35,240 nt of DNA, from assembly GCA_902497065.1 (NCBI GenBank), contig CABVDH010000019.1, positions 1-35,240 on the forward strand, given 5' to 3'. This stretch comes from an uncultured Collinsella sp. (GTDB lineage Bacteria; Actinomycetota; Coriobacteriia; Coriobacteriales; Coriobacteriaceae). Below, piece after piece: positions 27,641-34,789 of the stretch. Positions within the stretch are counted from its first letter, which is position 1. Each line of letters opens with the position of its first letter. The notes beneath the pieces are model-generated. The model saw only the letters and a program-made list of their open reading frames with translations. It was not told the origin of the DNA and did not search any database. The position numbers and the translations under genes are program-made.

Positions 27641-29107
27641 TTATTCCACGCGCTCTGACAGTCGATATTTGCGGTTGCGGCTTGTCGACGGCGCCGTGGG
27701 CTCAAGCTCGCCTTGAGCAATGAGCGCGTTGACGCGCGACCTAACCTGGGAAATTGTAAGCCCTGTGTGCTCTGCCAGCTCGCGCGTCCCCAGCTCGCCG
27801 TAGTGTTTGAGTGCCGTCACAATTAAGCCCCCGCCATGATCGACCGGCTCGATCTTTGAACGGTAAAGTACGACCTTGAACCGATCGAACCCCGGGCAGA
27901 ACAGGGGCTCGGCCAGACCATGCGCGCGCATGGCATCGATCATCATCGGGATGCCCGAGCCATTGCCCTCAGCCGGCGAACCTGCGCCATCCGGCAGCGG
28001 GACAATCGACATGAGCTTCACAAGCGTCGCGTTACGGCATCGGGAGCTGCCGTCAAACAAGTTCTCGCGAGTCTTTCCCCCGTAAAGGCCGCCAGGATTC
28101 GTCACCTCGACACGATCGTCAAAGACGTCGACGGTAATCGATTGTCCACAGAACCGATCCCCGTATTCTCGATGGATTACGGCGTTGGCGATTGCCTCGC
28201 GCAGAACCTCCTCGGGAATCTCCAGCGAGTCGACACGCGAGACGCCTTGGACGGTCGAGGTTCGCCGCAAATTCTTGGCGACGGCCGCGACGGCATCCGA
28301 GATCATCTCGCCCAACGTTCCCTCACAGATTGTGCGGTCCATGAACCTCAGCGATCCCGCCGTGCCTTTCCGGGTCCCCGCATAGACAGCCATGTCGATA
28401 AAGAGCTTGGGATAAAACTGCTGAGGGTAGGTGCCCGCAACTAGGAGTCCAGCCTTGGTAACATTGCCCTGGGAATCAAGGAAATTTAGGCGCTCCAGCT
28501 TCGTTTGTTTGTCCGGCGCGCCGCGCATTGCCCGAGGCGTCAACGAGAAAGCCCGATCTATCGTACGGTCGACCAGCGCCTCGTCGAGATCGTCCGCGCC
28601 CGCGCCCGCCACCGCGTCGCGATCGCTCGGAGTCGCCCGACCGTATGACGCCAATGCGAGCACCTCGGTCGACGAAAGCGGGACATCTTTGTCATCGATG
28701 CGTTTGTAGCTGCCACCTTGAGCGCCCCGCTCTATGACATAACAAGGCTTGCTCGACGGGTCGAGCTCCTCAATCGTGATGACCAGAACCACGGTGCCCT
28801 GGAGCTCCACGCGCTCAATGGTGTATTTGGGCGGATTGGCCAGCTTTCCGCGACCGCCCGCATCACCCATGCCCGCCACGAATTGGTTGAGCACTTTCTC
28901 GGTCTCAAAGTTTGCAACTGGGACAAAACCCGCGCGCTCGCTCACTCCGAGCACGATGATGCCGCCGGCGGTGTTTGCGAAAGCGCTGACCGTTTCCCAT
29001 ACGTCGCGGGAAAGCGTTGTGGCGCTCTCCTTGACCTCGACGTTAAGATCGTCCGAGCCCATGCGCCTTAAAGACTCGAGCAGACCGGTCAGTTCGTTTT
29101 CGTTCAT
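27641..29107 (-). CDS. AlbA_2 (Schlafen-like)/GHKL ATPase/winged-helix protein
   Basis: This 488-residue protein has three parts. An AlbA_2 (Schlafen-type) domain (about 1-130) shows VEVKES and FANTAGGIIVLGVSE. A GHKL-type ATP-binding domain (about 295-400) shows EEVLREAIANAVIHREY, then VDVFDDRVEVTNPGGLYG and GNGSGIPMMIDAM. A C-terminal winged helix (about 435-485) shows GTRELAEHTGLTISQVRSRV. This COG2865-type layout is annotated as a transcriptional regulator, and related proteins appear in defence islands; a specific function is not established. The ATG at 29107 is used, with AAAGGA seven bases upstream. Its promoter lies between two blocks of TTATCTCTC repeats, which suggests self-regulation through the winged helix. 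That link is inference. Confidence 0.85.
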   Translation of the reverse strand: MNENELTGLLESLRRMGSDDLNVEVKESATTLSRDVWETVSAFANTAGGIIVLGVSERAGFVPVANFETEKVLNQFVAGMGDAGGRGKLANPPKYTIERVELQGTVVLVITIEELDPSSKPCYVIERGAQGGSYKRIDDKDVPLSSTEVLALASYGRATPSDRDAVAGAGADDLDEALVDRTIDRAFSLTPRAMRGAPDKQTKLERLNFLDSQGNVTKAGLLVAGTYPQQFYPKLFIDMAVYAGTRKGTAGSLRFMDRTICEGTLGEMISDAVAAVAKNLRRTSTVQGVSRVDSLEIPEEVLREAIANAVIHREYGDRFCGQSITVDVFDDRVEVTNPGGLYGGKTRENLFDGSSRCRNATLVKLMSIVPLPDGAGSPAEGNGSGIPMMIDAMRAHGLAEPLFCPGFDRFKVVLYRSKIEPVDHGGGLIVTALKHYGELGTRELAEHTGLTISQVRSRVNALIAQGELEPTAPSTSRNRKYRLSERVE

Positions 29108-29169
29108 CTGCACGTCCTTTCGCTCGGTTCTGCGAAGAATGCCGCGAATGAATTTCCTTCGTCTCTCAG

Positions 29170-29233
29170 TTATCTCTCGTAATTATCTCTCATCTTTCTG
29201 TTATCTCTCATATTAGAGATGAGTGAGAGATAA
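29170..29233. repeat. TTATCTCTC repeat block 1 (proximal)
   Basis: Three direct exact copies of TTATCTCTC start at 29170, 29183 and 29201, and one inverted copy (GAGAGATAA) lies at 29225-29233. The block lies in the leader of the AlbA_2 gene, downstream of its predicted promoter. The spacings (13, then 18) are identical to those of block 2. Confidence 0.85.
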
Positions 29234-29258
29234 AAGATAAGATGTCTGCCATCTGTTT

Positions 29259-29288
29259 CATATAAACATGTTTTTGCTGGTAGAACAA
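29259..29288 (-). promoter_or_regulatory. predicted promoter of the AlbA_2 gene
   Basis: On the minus strand TTGTTC (29288-29283), an 18-base spacer and TATATG (29264-29259) form a plausible promoter midway between the two repeat blocks. A separate palindrome GGTATT-N5-AATACC lies just upstream (about 29291-29307). Confidence 0.45.
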
Positions 29289-29334
29289 TCGGTATTGAGA
29301 TAATACCATGATTGCTTGTCTCTTTGCTGCTCAG

Positions 29335-29404
29335 TTATCTCTCATATTTATCTCTCGTCTTTCTGTTATCTCTCGTATTCGTGACGAATGAGAGATGAGA
29401 GATG
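29335..29404. repeat. TTATCTCTC repeat block 2 (distal)
   Basis: Exact copies of TTATCTCTC start at 29335, 29348 and 29366, followed by inverted GAGAGAT elements at about 29390 and 29398. Every direct copy is exactly 165 bp from its partner in block 1, and the flanking bases also match closely, so the block is a duplication. Confidence 0.85.
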
Positions 29405-29415
29405 TGCGGGCGGCG

Positions 29416-29540
29416 GATGAGCGTGGATTTTGGACGGTCGGGAAATGAGGGTGGATATTTGGACGGTATTTGGGCGTTTTGAGGCTGATTCCGTCCGAAA
29501 ATCCACTCTCATTCGATAGGCGTCCAAGTTTCCACGCTCG
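29416..29540. repeat. nested four-copy inverted repeat upstream of the M16 gene
   Basis: Four related copies of a ~22-base unit resembling ATGAGnGTGGATnTTnGGACGG are present: two direct (29416-29437, 29444-29466) and two inverted (29491-29514, 29519-29540). The inner pair can form a ~22-bp stem with a few mismatches, and the outer pair encloses it. It is non-coding. The rest of the gap (29541-29676) holds only the ribosome site of the M16 gene. Confidence 0.7.
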
Positions 29541-29676
29541 CGCGGCGGGCACGCGGGGCCTTTACCCAATCCGCTGGCATCGTCTCCAGTTCGCCGCAGA
29601 GCCGCGGCCCCATATGGGTATACTCTCGTGGATTCGACTCGATTCGCCCCCGCTGGGGCGTCAAAGGAGACTGCAT

Positions 29677-32600
29677 ATGCCCACCACCTCAACCGACCCG
29701 CGCGCCGCAGCCGCTGCACTGCTGGCGCCCGGCACTACCTGCCACGGCTTTGCCGTCGAGCGCCGCGAGACCGTGCCCGAGCTCGACTCGGACGCTTACG
29801 TGCTGCGACACACTGCCTCGGGCGCTCGCCTGCTGTACCTGGCGTGCGACGACGAGAACAAGGCCTTTGCCATTGGCTTTAAGACGCCGCCGGCCGATTC
29901 CACCGGCGTGTTCCATATTCTTGAGCACTCGGTGCTGTGCGGATCGGCCAAGTTTCCCGTCAAGGAGCCGTTTGTCGACCTGATCAAGAGCTCCATGCAG
30001 ACGTTCCTCAACGCCATGACCTACCCCGACAAGACCATCTACCCCGTTGCCACCACCAACGAGCAGGATCTGTACAACCTGATGGACGTGTACCTGGACG
30101 CGGTGTTCAACCCGGCCATCTATACCAAGCCCACCATTTTTGAGCAGGAGGGCTGGCACTACGAACTGGACCTGCCGGAGGGCGACGGCGACAGCAGCGC
30201 CGCGAGCCTGCACGAGGGCACGCTGCGTTATAACGGCGTGGTGTTCAACGAGATGAAGGGCGCGCTGTCCGACCCCATGAGCGTGCTGGACGATGCCGTC
30301 AACGCCGCGCTCTATCCCGACACCGCCTATGCGCACGAGAGCGGCGGCGACCCGCGCGCGATTCCCGCGCTCACCTACGAGCAGTTCCTGGACACGCACG
30401 CGCGACACTACAATCCCTCCAACTCCTACATCACGCTCTACGGCGACCTGGACGTGGACCGCGCACTGGCCTTTTTGGACGAGCGCTATCTGTCGCAGCC
30501 GAGTGCCGCGAGCCGCCGCATGGACGCTGCCGTTGCCGCCGGCGAGGACCCGTCCACGCTGGCGCCCAATCCGTTGGACGCGCAGGCGCCCGTGACCTGC
30601 GAGTACAAGCGCATCGAGATGGCCACCACACCCGAGAACGCCCTGGTGGGCCTGGGCCTTGTGCTGGGCAGCGCGCTCGACCGCAAGCACACGATCGCGG
30701 CGGATATCCTGTTCGAGGCGCTGCTGGGCTCCAACGAAGCGCCGGTTAAGAAGGCCATTCTGGCCGCCGGCCTGGGCGGCAACGTGGTGAGCTACACCGC
30801 GGCCGAGAGCCTGCAGCCCTACGAGCTCATCATGCTGCAAAACGCACAGCCCGGTGTGGCGCGCGAGCTGCGTCGCGTGTTCCAGGACGCCTGCCGCGAC
30901 CTGTGCGAGCACGGAGTTCCGCGCGAGCGTCTGGAAGCCATCATCAGCAGCAACGAGTACGACCTGCGCCAGCGTGACTATGGCATCGCCGACGGCGTGG
31001 CCATTGCGTGCGACGCGCTGAGCACCTGGCTCTACGATGACGACGCCGCGACGCTGGCGCTCAAGTACGGCCCGGTGTACGAGGAGCTGCGTAGCGAGCT
31101 GGACGGCAGCTATTTTGAGGACCTGCTGCGCGAGCTGGTGCTGGAAAACGACCACATGGCACTGGTCGAGCTGGTGCCGGTGGACGCCGCCGAGGGTTCG
31201 GAGGGTGCCGAGGCCGCCGAGCTGGCAGCCAAGCGCGATGCCATGACCGATGCCGAGCTGACCGACGTGGTCGAGCGCACGGCCGCGCTGCGTGCCGCGC
31301 AGGAGGCGGAAGACACACCCGAGGCCAAGGCCACGCTGCCGCGCCTGCGCGTGTCCGACATTGGCGAGGCGCGCCCCGAGCCGCCACTGATCGTGGACAC
31401 GACCGTGCCCATCCCCTGCCTGCGCCACGGCATCCCCACCAACCGTCTGGCCTACGCCATGCAGTATTTCGACCTGAACTGCGTCGCGTTTGAGGACCTG
31501 CCCTATGTGACACTGCTCTGCCGCCTGCTTAAGCAGCTGCCCACGCGCGAGCACTCGGCCGAGGAACTCGACAACTTGCTCGCTGGCAAGCTCGGCTTTT
31601 TGAGCTTTACGACCGAGGTCATGACGCAGCCCGAAGTGGACGGCGTGCGCCCCTACCTGCTGGTGAGCGCCGGCGCCCTGTCCGAGAAGATCGATGCGCT
31701 GGCGAGTCTGCCGCGCGAGGTATGGTCGAGCACGCTTTTGCTCGATGCCGATGCCGACCGCATGCGCGACGTGCTCACGCAGATTCGCATTGGGCTTGAG
31801 CAGGGCTTTATCAACAACGGTCACCCGGCGGCACTCGGTCGCGCGATGAGCTACAGCTCGCCTTCGGCCGTGGTGCGCGAGCAGCTTTCGGGCGTGGATT
31901 TCTACCTGTTCCTGCGCGATCTGCTCGACCACTTTGACGAGCGCCTGGACGACCTGCGCGCCAAGCTTACCGAGCTGGCAGGCCGCATCTTTGTGGCCGA
32001 CGGCTGCATGGCGAGCTTTACCGGCAGCGACGAGGACTTTGACGCGTACTGGGATGCCGCGGGCGACCTGGGGCTGGGTGCGGGCGATGGTGCCGACCGC
32101 GGCGCGCTCGCGGTGCCGACGCCGTGCGACCGCCACGAGGCTTTCGTGATCCCCAACGACATCTGCTTTGCCGCGCGTGCGTGCGATCCGCGTCGCCTGG
32201 GCATCGACGTGACGGGCGCCTGGGCGGTTGCCGCCAACGCGCTCTCCTACGACTATCTGTGGAACGAGATCCGCGTTAAGGGCGGCGCGTACGGCTGCGG
32301 ATTCCGCGCGGCCGGCGAGCGTCAGGCGGCGTTCTACACCTACCGCGACCCGGCAATCGACCCCTCGATTGAGCGCGTGGCGCGCGCGGGCGAATGGCTC
32401 GGCAGCTTTGATCCCGACGAGGCCGCCTTTGAGGGCTTTATCGTGAGCTGCGTGAGCGGCATGGACGCGCCGGTGAAGCCGTACGCGCTCACCAAGCGCC
32501 GCAACACGACCTACCTGGCCGGGCTCGATCCGCATGCGCGCGAGGAGCGCCGCGCCCAGATGCTCGCCGCCACGCCCGGTGAGCTTCGCTCGCTCGGCGC

Positions 32601-32706
32601 CGACGTAACGCGCATCGCAGCCGAGTCACCCACCTGCGTCTTTGGCGGCCGCGACGTCATCGCCAAGAGCAACGCCGGCTTCAACGTCATCGACCTGCTG
32701 GGCTAA
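29677..32706 (+). CDS. M16C family zinc metallopeptidase (presequence protease-like)
   Basis: This 1009-residue cytoplasmic peptidase probably degrades short unfolded peptides inside a closed chamber, as PreP and related M16C enzymes do. The inverted zinc motif HXXEH is HILEH (His80, Glu83, His84). The downstream ligand is Glu192 in VVFNEMKGALSDP. Also present is the family's KEPFVDLIKSSMQTFLNAMT. The second, inactive half follows an acidic linker (about 500-570) and keeps the GGAYGCGF segment (about 870) found in M16 C-terminal domains. The ATG at 29677 is chosen because AAAGGAGA precedes it. It is a single-gene unit ending in a strong palindromic terminator. No signal peptide is seen. Confidence 0.93.
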   Translation: MPTTSTDPRAAAAALLAPGTTCHGFAVERRETVPELDSDAYVLRHTASGARLLYLACDDENKAFAIGFKTPPADSTGVFHILEHSVLCGSAKFPVKEPFVDLIKSSMQTFLNAMTYPDKTIYPVATTNEQDLYNLMDVYLDAVFNPAIYTKPTIFEQEGWHYELDLPEGDGDSSAASLHEGTLRYNGVVFNEMKGALSDPMSVLDDAVNAALYPDTAYAHESGGDPRAIPALTYEQFLDTHARHYNPSNSYITLYGDLDVDRALAFLDERYLSQPSAASRRMDAAVAAGEDPSTLAPNPLDAQAPVTCEYKRIEMATTPENALVGLGLVLGSALDRKHTIAADILFEALLGSNEAPVKKAILAAGLGGNVVSYTAAESLQPYELIMLQNAQPGVARELRRVFQDACRDLCEHGVPRERLEAIISSNEYDLRQRDYGIADGVAIACDALSTWLYDDDAATLALKYGPVYEELRSELDGSYFEDLLRELVLENDHMALVELVPVDAAEGSEGAEAAELAAKRDAMTDAELTDVVERTAALRAAQEAEDTPEAKATLPRLRVSDIGEARPEPPLIVDTTVPIPCLRHGIPTNRLAYAMQYFDLNCVAFEDLPYVTLLCRLLKQLPTREHSAEELDNLLAGKLGFLSFTTEVMTQPEVDGVRPYLLVSAGALSEKIDALASLPREVWSSTLLLDADADRMRDVLTQIRIGLEQGFINNGHPAALGRAMSYSSPSAVVREQLSGVDFYLFLRDLLDHFDERLDDLRAKLTELAGRIFVADGCMASFTGSDEDFDAYWDAAGDLGLGAGDGADRGALAVPTPCDRHEAFVIPNDICFAARACDPRRLGIDVTGAWAVAANALSYDYLWNEIRVKGGAYGCGFRAAGERQAAFYTYRDPAIDPSIERVARAGEWLGSFDPDEAAFEGFIVSCVSGMDAPVKPYALTKRRNTTYLAGLDPHAREERRAQMLAATPGELRSLGADVTRIAAESPTCVFGGRDVIAKSNAGFNVIDLLG

Positions 32707-32712
32707 CGCACT

Positions 32713-32754
32713 AAAGGTAGATTTTTGGGACATGCCCGAAAATCTACCTTTTTT
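32713..32754 (+). terminator. terminator of the M16 gene, also copy 1 of a repeated palindrome
   Basis: AAAGGTAGATTTT pairs with AAAATCTACCTTT, and GGG with CCC, around ACATG; a T-run follows. It starts seven bases after the stop. Its core GTAGATTTTTGGGACATGCC recurs in inverted orientation at 34683-34712. Confidence 0.85.
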
Positions 32755-32785
32755 CTGCGGCATGAGCGGGGCGGCGCAGCCCACC

Positions 32786-32943
32786 GCGGCGGTTTGTCTC
32801 AATCTGTAACATCTAGACGGCAATATCGGCTCCAGATGTTACAGATCGAGACGTTTCCAGACGACGCCGACCTTTTGTCTCAATCTGTAACAACTAGGTC
32901 CAATTTTGCCGAGTTACTGTTACAGATCGAGACAAACCGCCGC
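32786..32943. repeat. 158-bp double-hairpin repeat
   Basis: Two side-by-side hairpins are built from the same arm: GTCTCAATCTGTAACA facing TGTTACAGATCGAGAC at 32796-32852, and again at 32874-32936. The loops differ in sequence. Each stem has the same A/C mismatch. The element is bounded by GCGGCGGTTTGTCTC (32786) and its exact complement ending at 32943, so the outermost arms can also pair with each other. It is non-coding and lies between the M16 terminator and the cyclo-ligase gene. A further small inverted repeat (GCCAAAA facing TTTTTGGC, about 32973-33000) precedes that gene's ribosome site. Confidence 0.8.
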
Positions 32944-33021
32944 AGACGCCCATCACAGCACAGATAAAACCCGCCAAAATAAACCTGTCCCTTTTTGGCA
33001 AGTTTGCTAGAGGAGGTTGGG

Positions 33022-33618
33022 ATGGACAAGGCTGAGTTGCGGCGGGCGGTGATTGCTCGGCGTGATGCTCTTGATTTGGACTTGCGGGCAGCGAAGTCTG
33101 CCGTTATCTGCGCGCGGCTTGTTGAGCTGTTGGATCGCTTGGATGCCGCGGCGCCGCACACCGTTGCCATCTATGCCGCGATGGGCTCCGAAGTCGACCC
33201 AGCCGCGTTTGCCGCTGCGGCCGCCAAACGCGGCTGGCGCGTGGCCTATCCGTGCATGCTCTCGGCAATTGATGCCGCAGCTTGTGGCCAGCGCATGTGC
33301 ATGCGAGCAGTTGCCGCCGACGATGCGTCCGCGGCTCCGTTTATCGCCCACCCCGCGAGGGCCTTCGCGGCCACGGACATCGACAGCGACCGCTTCCCCA
33401 TCGTGCCTGCCGAAGCACTCGACATGATTGTTGTGCCGCTCGTGGCCTTCGATCAAACCGGCGCGCGCCTGGGCTACGGCGGCGGTTGCTACGACCGCTA
33501 CCTACCCACGCTTTCGGCCACATGTCAGATCATCGGCATCGCCTTTGACGAACAGCGCGTCGGCCACGTTCCCACCGACGCCCACGACCTGCCGCTGCCC
33601 CACATCGTCAGCGCCTAA
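33022..33618 (+). CDS. 5-formyltetrahydrofolate cyclo-ligase
   Basis: The enzyme uses ATP to convert 5-formyl-THF to 5,10-methenyl-THF, returning it to the one-carbon pool. The 198 residues contain the basic N-terminal helix MDKAELRRAVIARRDAL and the ATP/substrate signature GARLGYGGGCYDRYL near residue 155. DMIVVPLVAFD precedes the signature and GIAFDEQRV follows it. The ATG at 33022 follows AGAGGAGG. The first ~40 codons are richer in T- and G-ending codons than the rest. The gene converges with metA, leaving only a 34-base gap without a clear terminator. Confidence 0.92.
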   Translation: MDKAELRRAVIARRDALDLDLRAAKSAVICARLVELLDRLDAAAPHTVAIYAAMGSEVDPAAFAAAAAKRGWRVAYPCMLSAIDAAACGQRMCMRAVAADDASAAPFIAHPARAFAATDIDSDRFPIVPAEALDMIVVPLVAFDQTGARLGYGGGCYDRYLPTLSATCQIIGIAFDEQRVGHVPTDAHDLPLPHIVSA

Positions 33619-33652
33619 CCGCCGTCACATCAGCCACGGCCACAGTCGCAGC

Positions 33653-34579
33653 CTAGTGCTCCTCGCCGGCGCGGGCCAGGTCGTAGGGCGTGGTCTGGTA
33701 GACGTAGTAGTTGAGCCAGTTGGTGTAGAACAGCTGAGCCTGGCTGCGCCAGACGTTACGCGGCTCGGCGGTGGGGTCGTCACCTGGGAAGTAATGCGCC
33801 GGCACCTGGGGGTTGAGCCCGCGCTTCACGTCGCGCTCGTACTCCAAGCGCAACGTGTCGGTATCGTACTCGGGATGGCCAAAGACAAAGAAGCGGCGGC
33901 TGTCGGTCGACTTGACGATGTACAAGCCCACCTCGTCGGACACGGCCACGACCTCAAGCTGCGGCTCGGCCTCCACGTCCTCGCGGCGCACATCGGTGTT
34001 GCGCGAATGCACGGCATAGAAACGGTCGTCGAAGCCGCGGACCAGCGGGCTTTGCGGCTTCACCAGATAATGCTCGAACACACCGCTCGCCTTTGCCGGC
34101 AGGTCGTACTTCTGGATACCGTAATGATGGTACAGGCCAGCCTGCGCGCCCCAACAAATGTGCAGCGTAGAGTGCACGTGCGTGGTGGACCAATCCATGA
34201 TCTGGCAGAGCTCGGGCCAGTAGTCGACCTCTTCGAACGGCATCTGCTCCACCGGCGCGCCCGTGATGATCAGGCCGTCGTAGTGGATGTCGCGGATGTC
34301 GTCGAACGTGCGGTAGAACGTCTCCAAGTGGCCGGCGCTCACGTGCGTGGCCTCGTGCGTCTTGGTGCGCAGCAGGTCCACCTCCACCTGCAGCGGCGTG
34401 TTGGAGAGCTTGCGCATGATCTGCGTCTCGGTGGCAATCTTGGTGGGCATGAGGTTGAGGATGAGCACGCGCAGCGGACGGATGTCCTGGTGCAGCGCGC
34501 GGTACTCGGTCATGACAAAGATGTTCTCGCTCTCGAGCTGCGCGGCGGCAGGGAGGGCGTCGGGGATGCGAATGGGCAT
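33653..34579 (-). CDS. metA: homoserine O-acyltransferase MetA, probable O-acetyltransferase
   Basis: MetA activates homoserine in the first step of methionine synthesis. At 308 residues it is full length. The catalytic triad is visible: Cys142 in HICWGAQAGLYHHYG, and His235 and Glu237 in FGHPEYD. The acyl-donor residue is Glu111 (ITGAPVEQM); in characterised homologues Glu here goes with acetyl-CoA and Gly with succinyl-CoA, so O-acetylhomoserine is the likely product despite the common 'succinyltransferase' label. An ATG-proximal AAGGAG follows the usual spacing. It is transcribed alone and leftward. No SAM riboswitch or Met-type T-box is seen in the 210-base upstream gap. Confidence 0.95.
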   Translation of the reverse strand: MPIRIPDALPAAAQLESENIFVMTEYRALHQDIRPLRVLILNLMPTKIATETQIMRKLSNTPLQVEVDLLRTKTHEATHVSAGHLETFYRTFDDIRDIHYDGLIITGAPVEQMPFEEVDYWPELCQIMDWSTTHVHSTLHICWGAQAGLYHHYGIQKYDLPAKASGVFEHYLVKPQSPLVRGFDDRFYAVHSRNTDVRREDVEAEPQLEVVAVSDEVGLYIVKSTDSRRFFVFGHPEYDTDTLRLEYERDVKRGLNPQVPAHYFPGDDPTAEPRNVWRSQAQLFYTNWLNYYVYQTTPYDLARAGEEH

Positions 34580-34682
34580 GGATGCTCCTTACGAGTCAGT
34601 TGCAGCTATGGTACAACGACCGGCCCCATCCGCGCGAGCACATCGCCCAGCGATGCCGTCAGCAGCCCAAATCACTCCAAAA

Positions 34683-34712
34683 GTAGAGATTAAGGCATGT
34701 CCAAAAATCTAC
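34683..34712. repeat. copy 2 of the GTAGATTTTTGG-ACATGCC palindrome
   Basis: Read on the minus strand it is GTAGATTTTTGGACATGCC followed by an imperfect complement, matching the M16 terminator palindrome at 32713 but with a weaker stem and no T-run. It lies between metA and the dehydrogenase gene, so it cannot act as a simple terminator. Confidence 0.6.
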
Positions 34713-34746
34713 GGCGCTTTAGCCTAGCAAAGTGGCAGCAGGACGC

Positions 34747-34752
34747 TACAAT
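34747..34752 (+). promoter_or_regulatory. -10 element upstream of the dehydrogenase gene
   Basis: TACAAT lies 38 bases before the ATG. No convincing -35 is found at 16-18 bases. Confidence 0.35.
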
Positions 34753-34789
34753 GGTTCGACGCGAAAAACTCGGCCGAAAGGATACGTAT

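Noticed and set aside
29160..29404. CRISPR array
   Set aside because: The repeated unit is only nine bases, spacings are 13 and 18, and inverted copies occur; there are no Cas genes.
29689..32535. 948-codon minus-strand open frame opposite the M16 gene
   Set aside because: Shadow frame caused by strong codon bias; the sense strand carries the zinc-site motifs.
34580..34789. SAM riboswitch or Met T-box upstream of metA
   Set aside because: No conserved core sequence and no attenuator is visible; the only structure is the dispersed palindrome at 34683.
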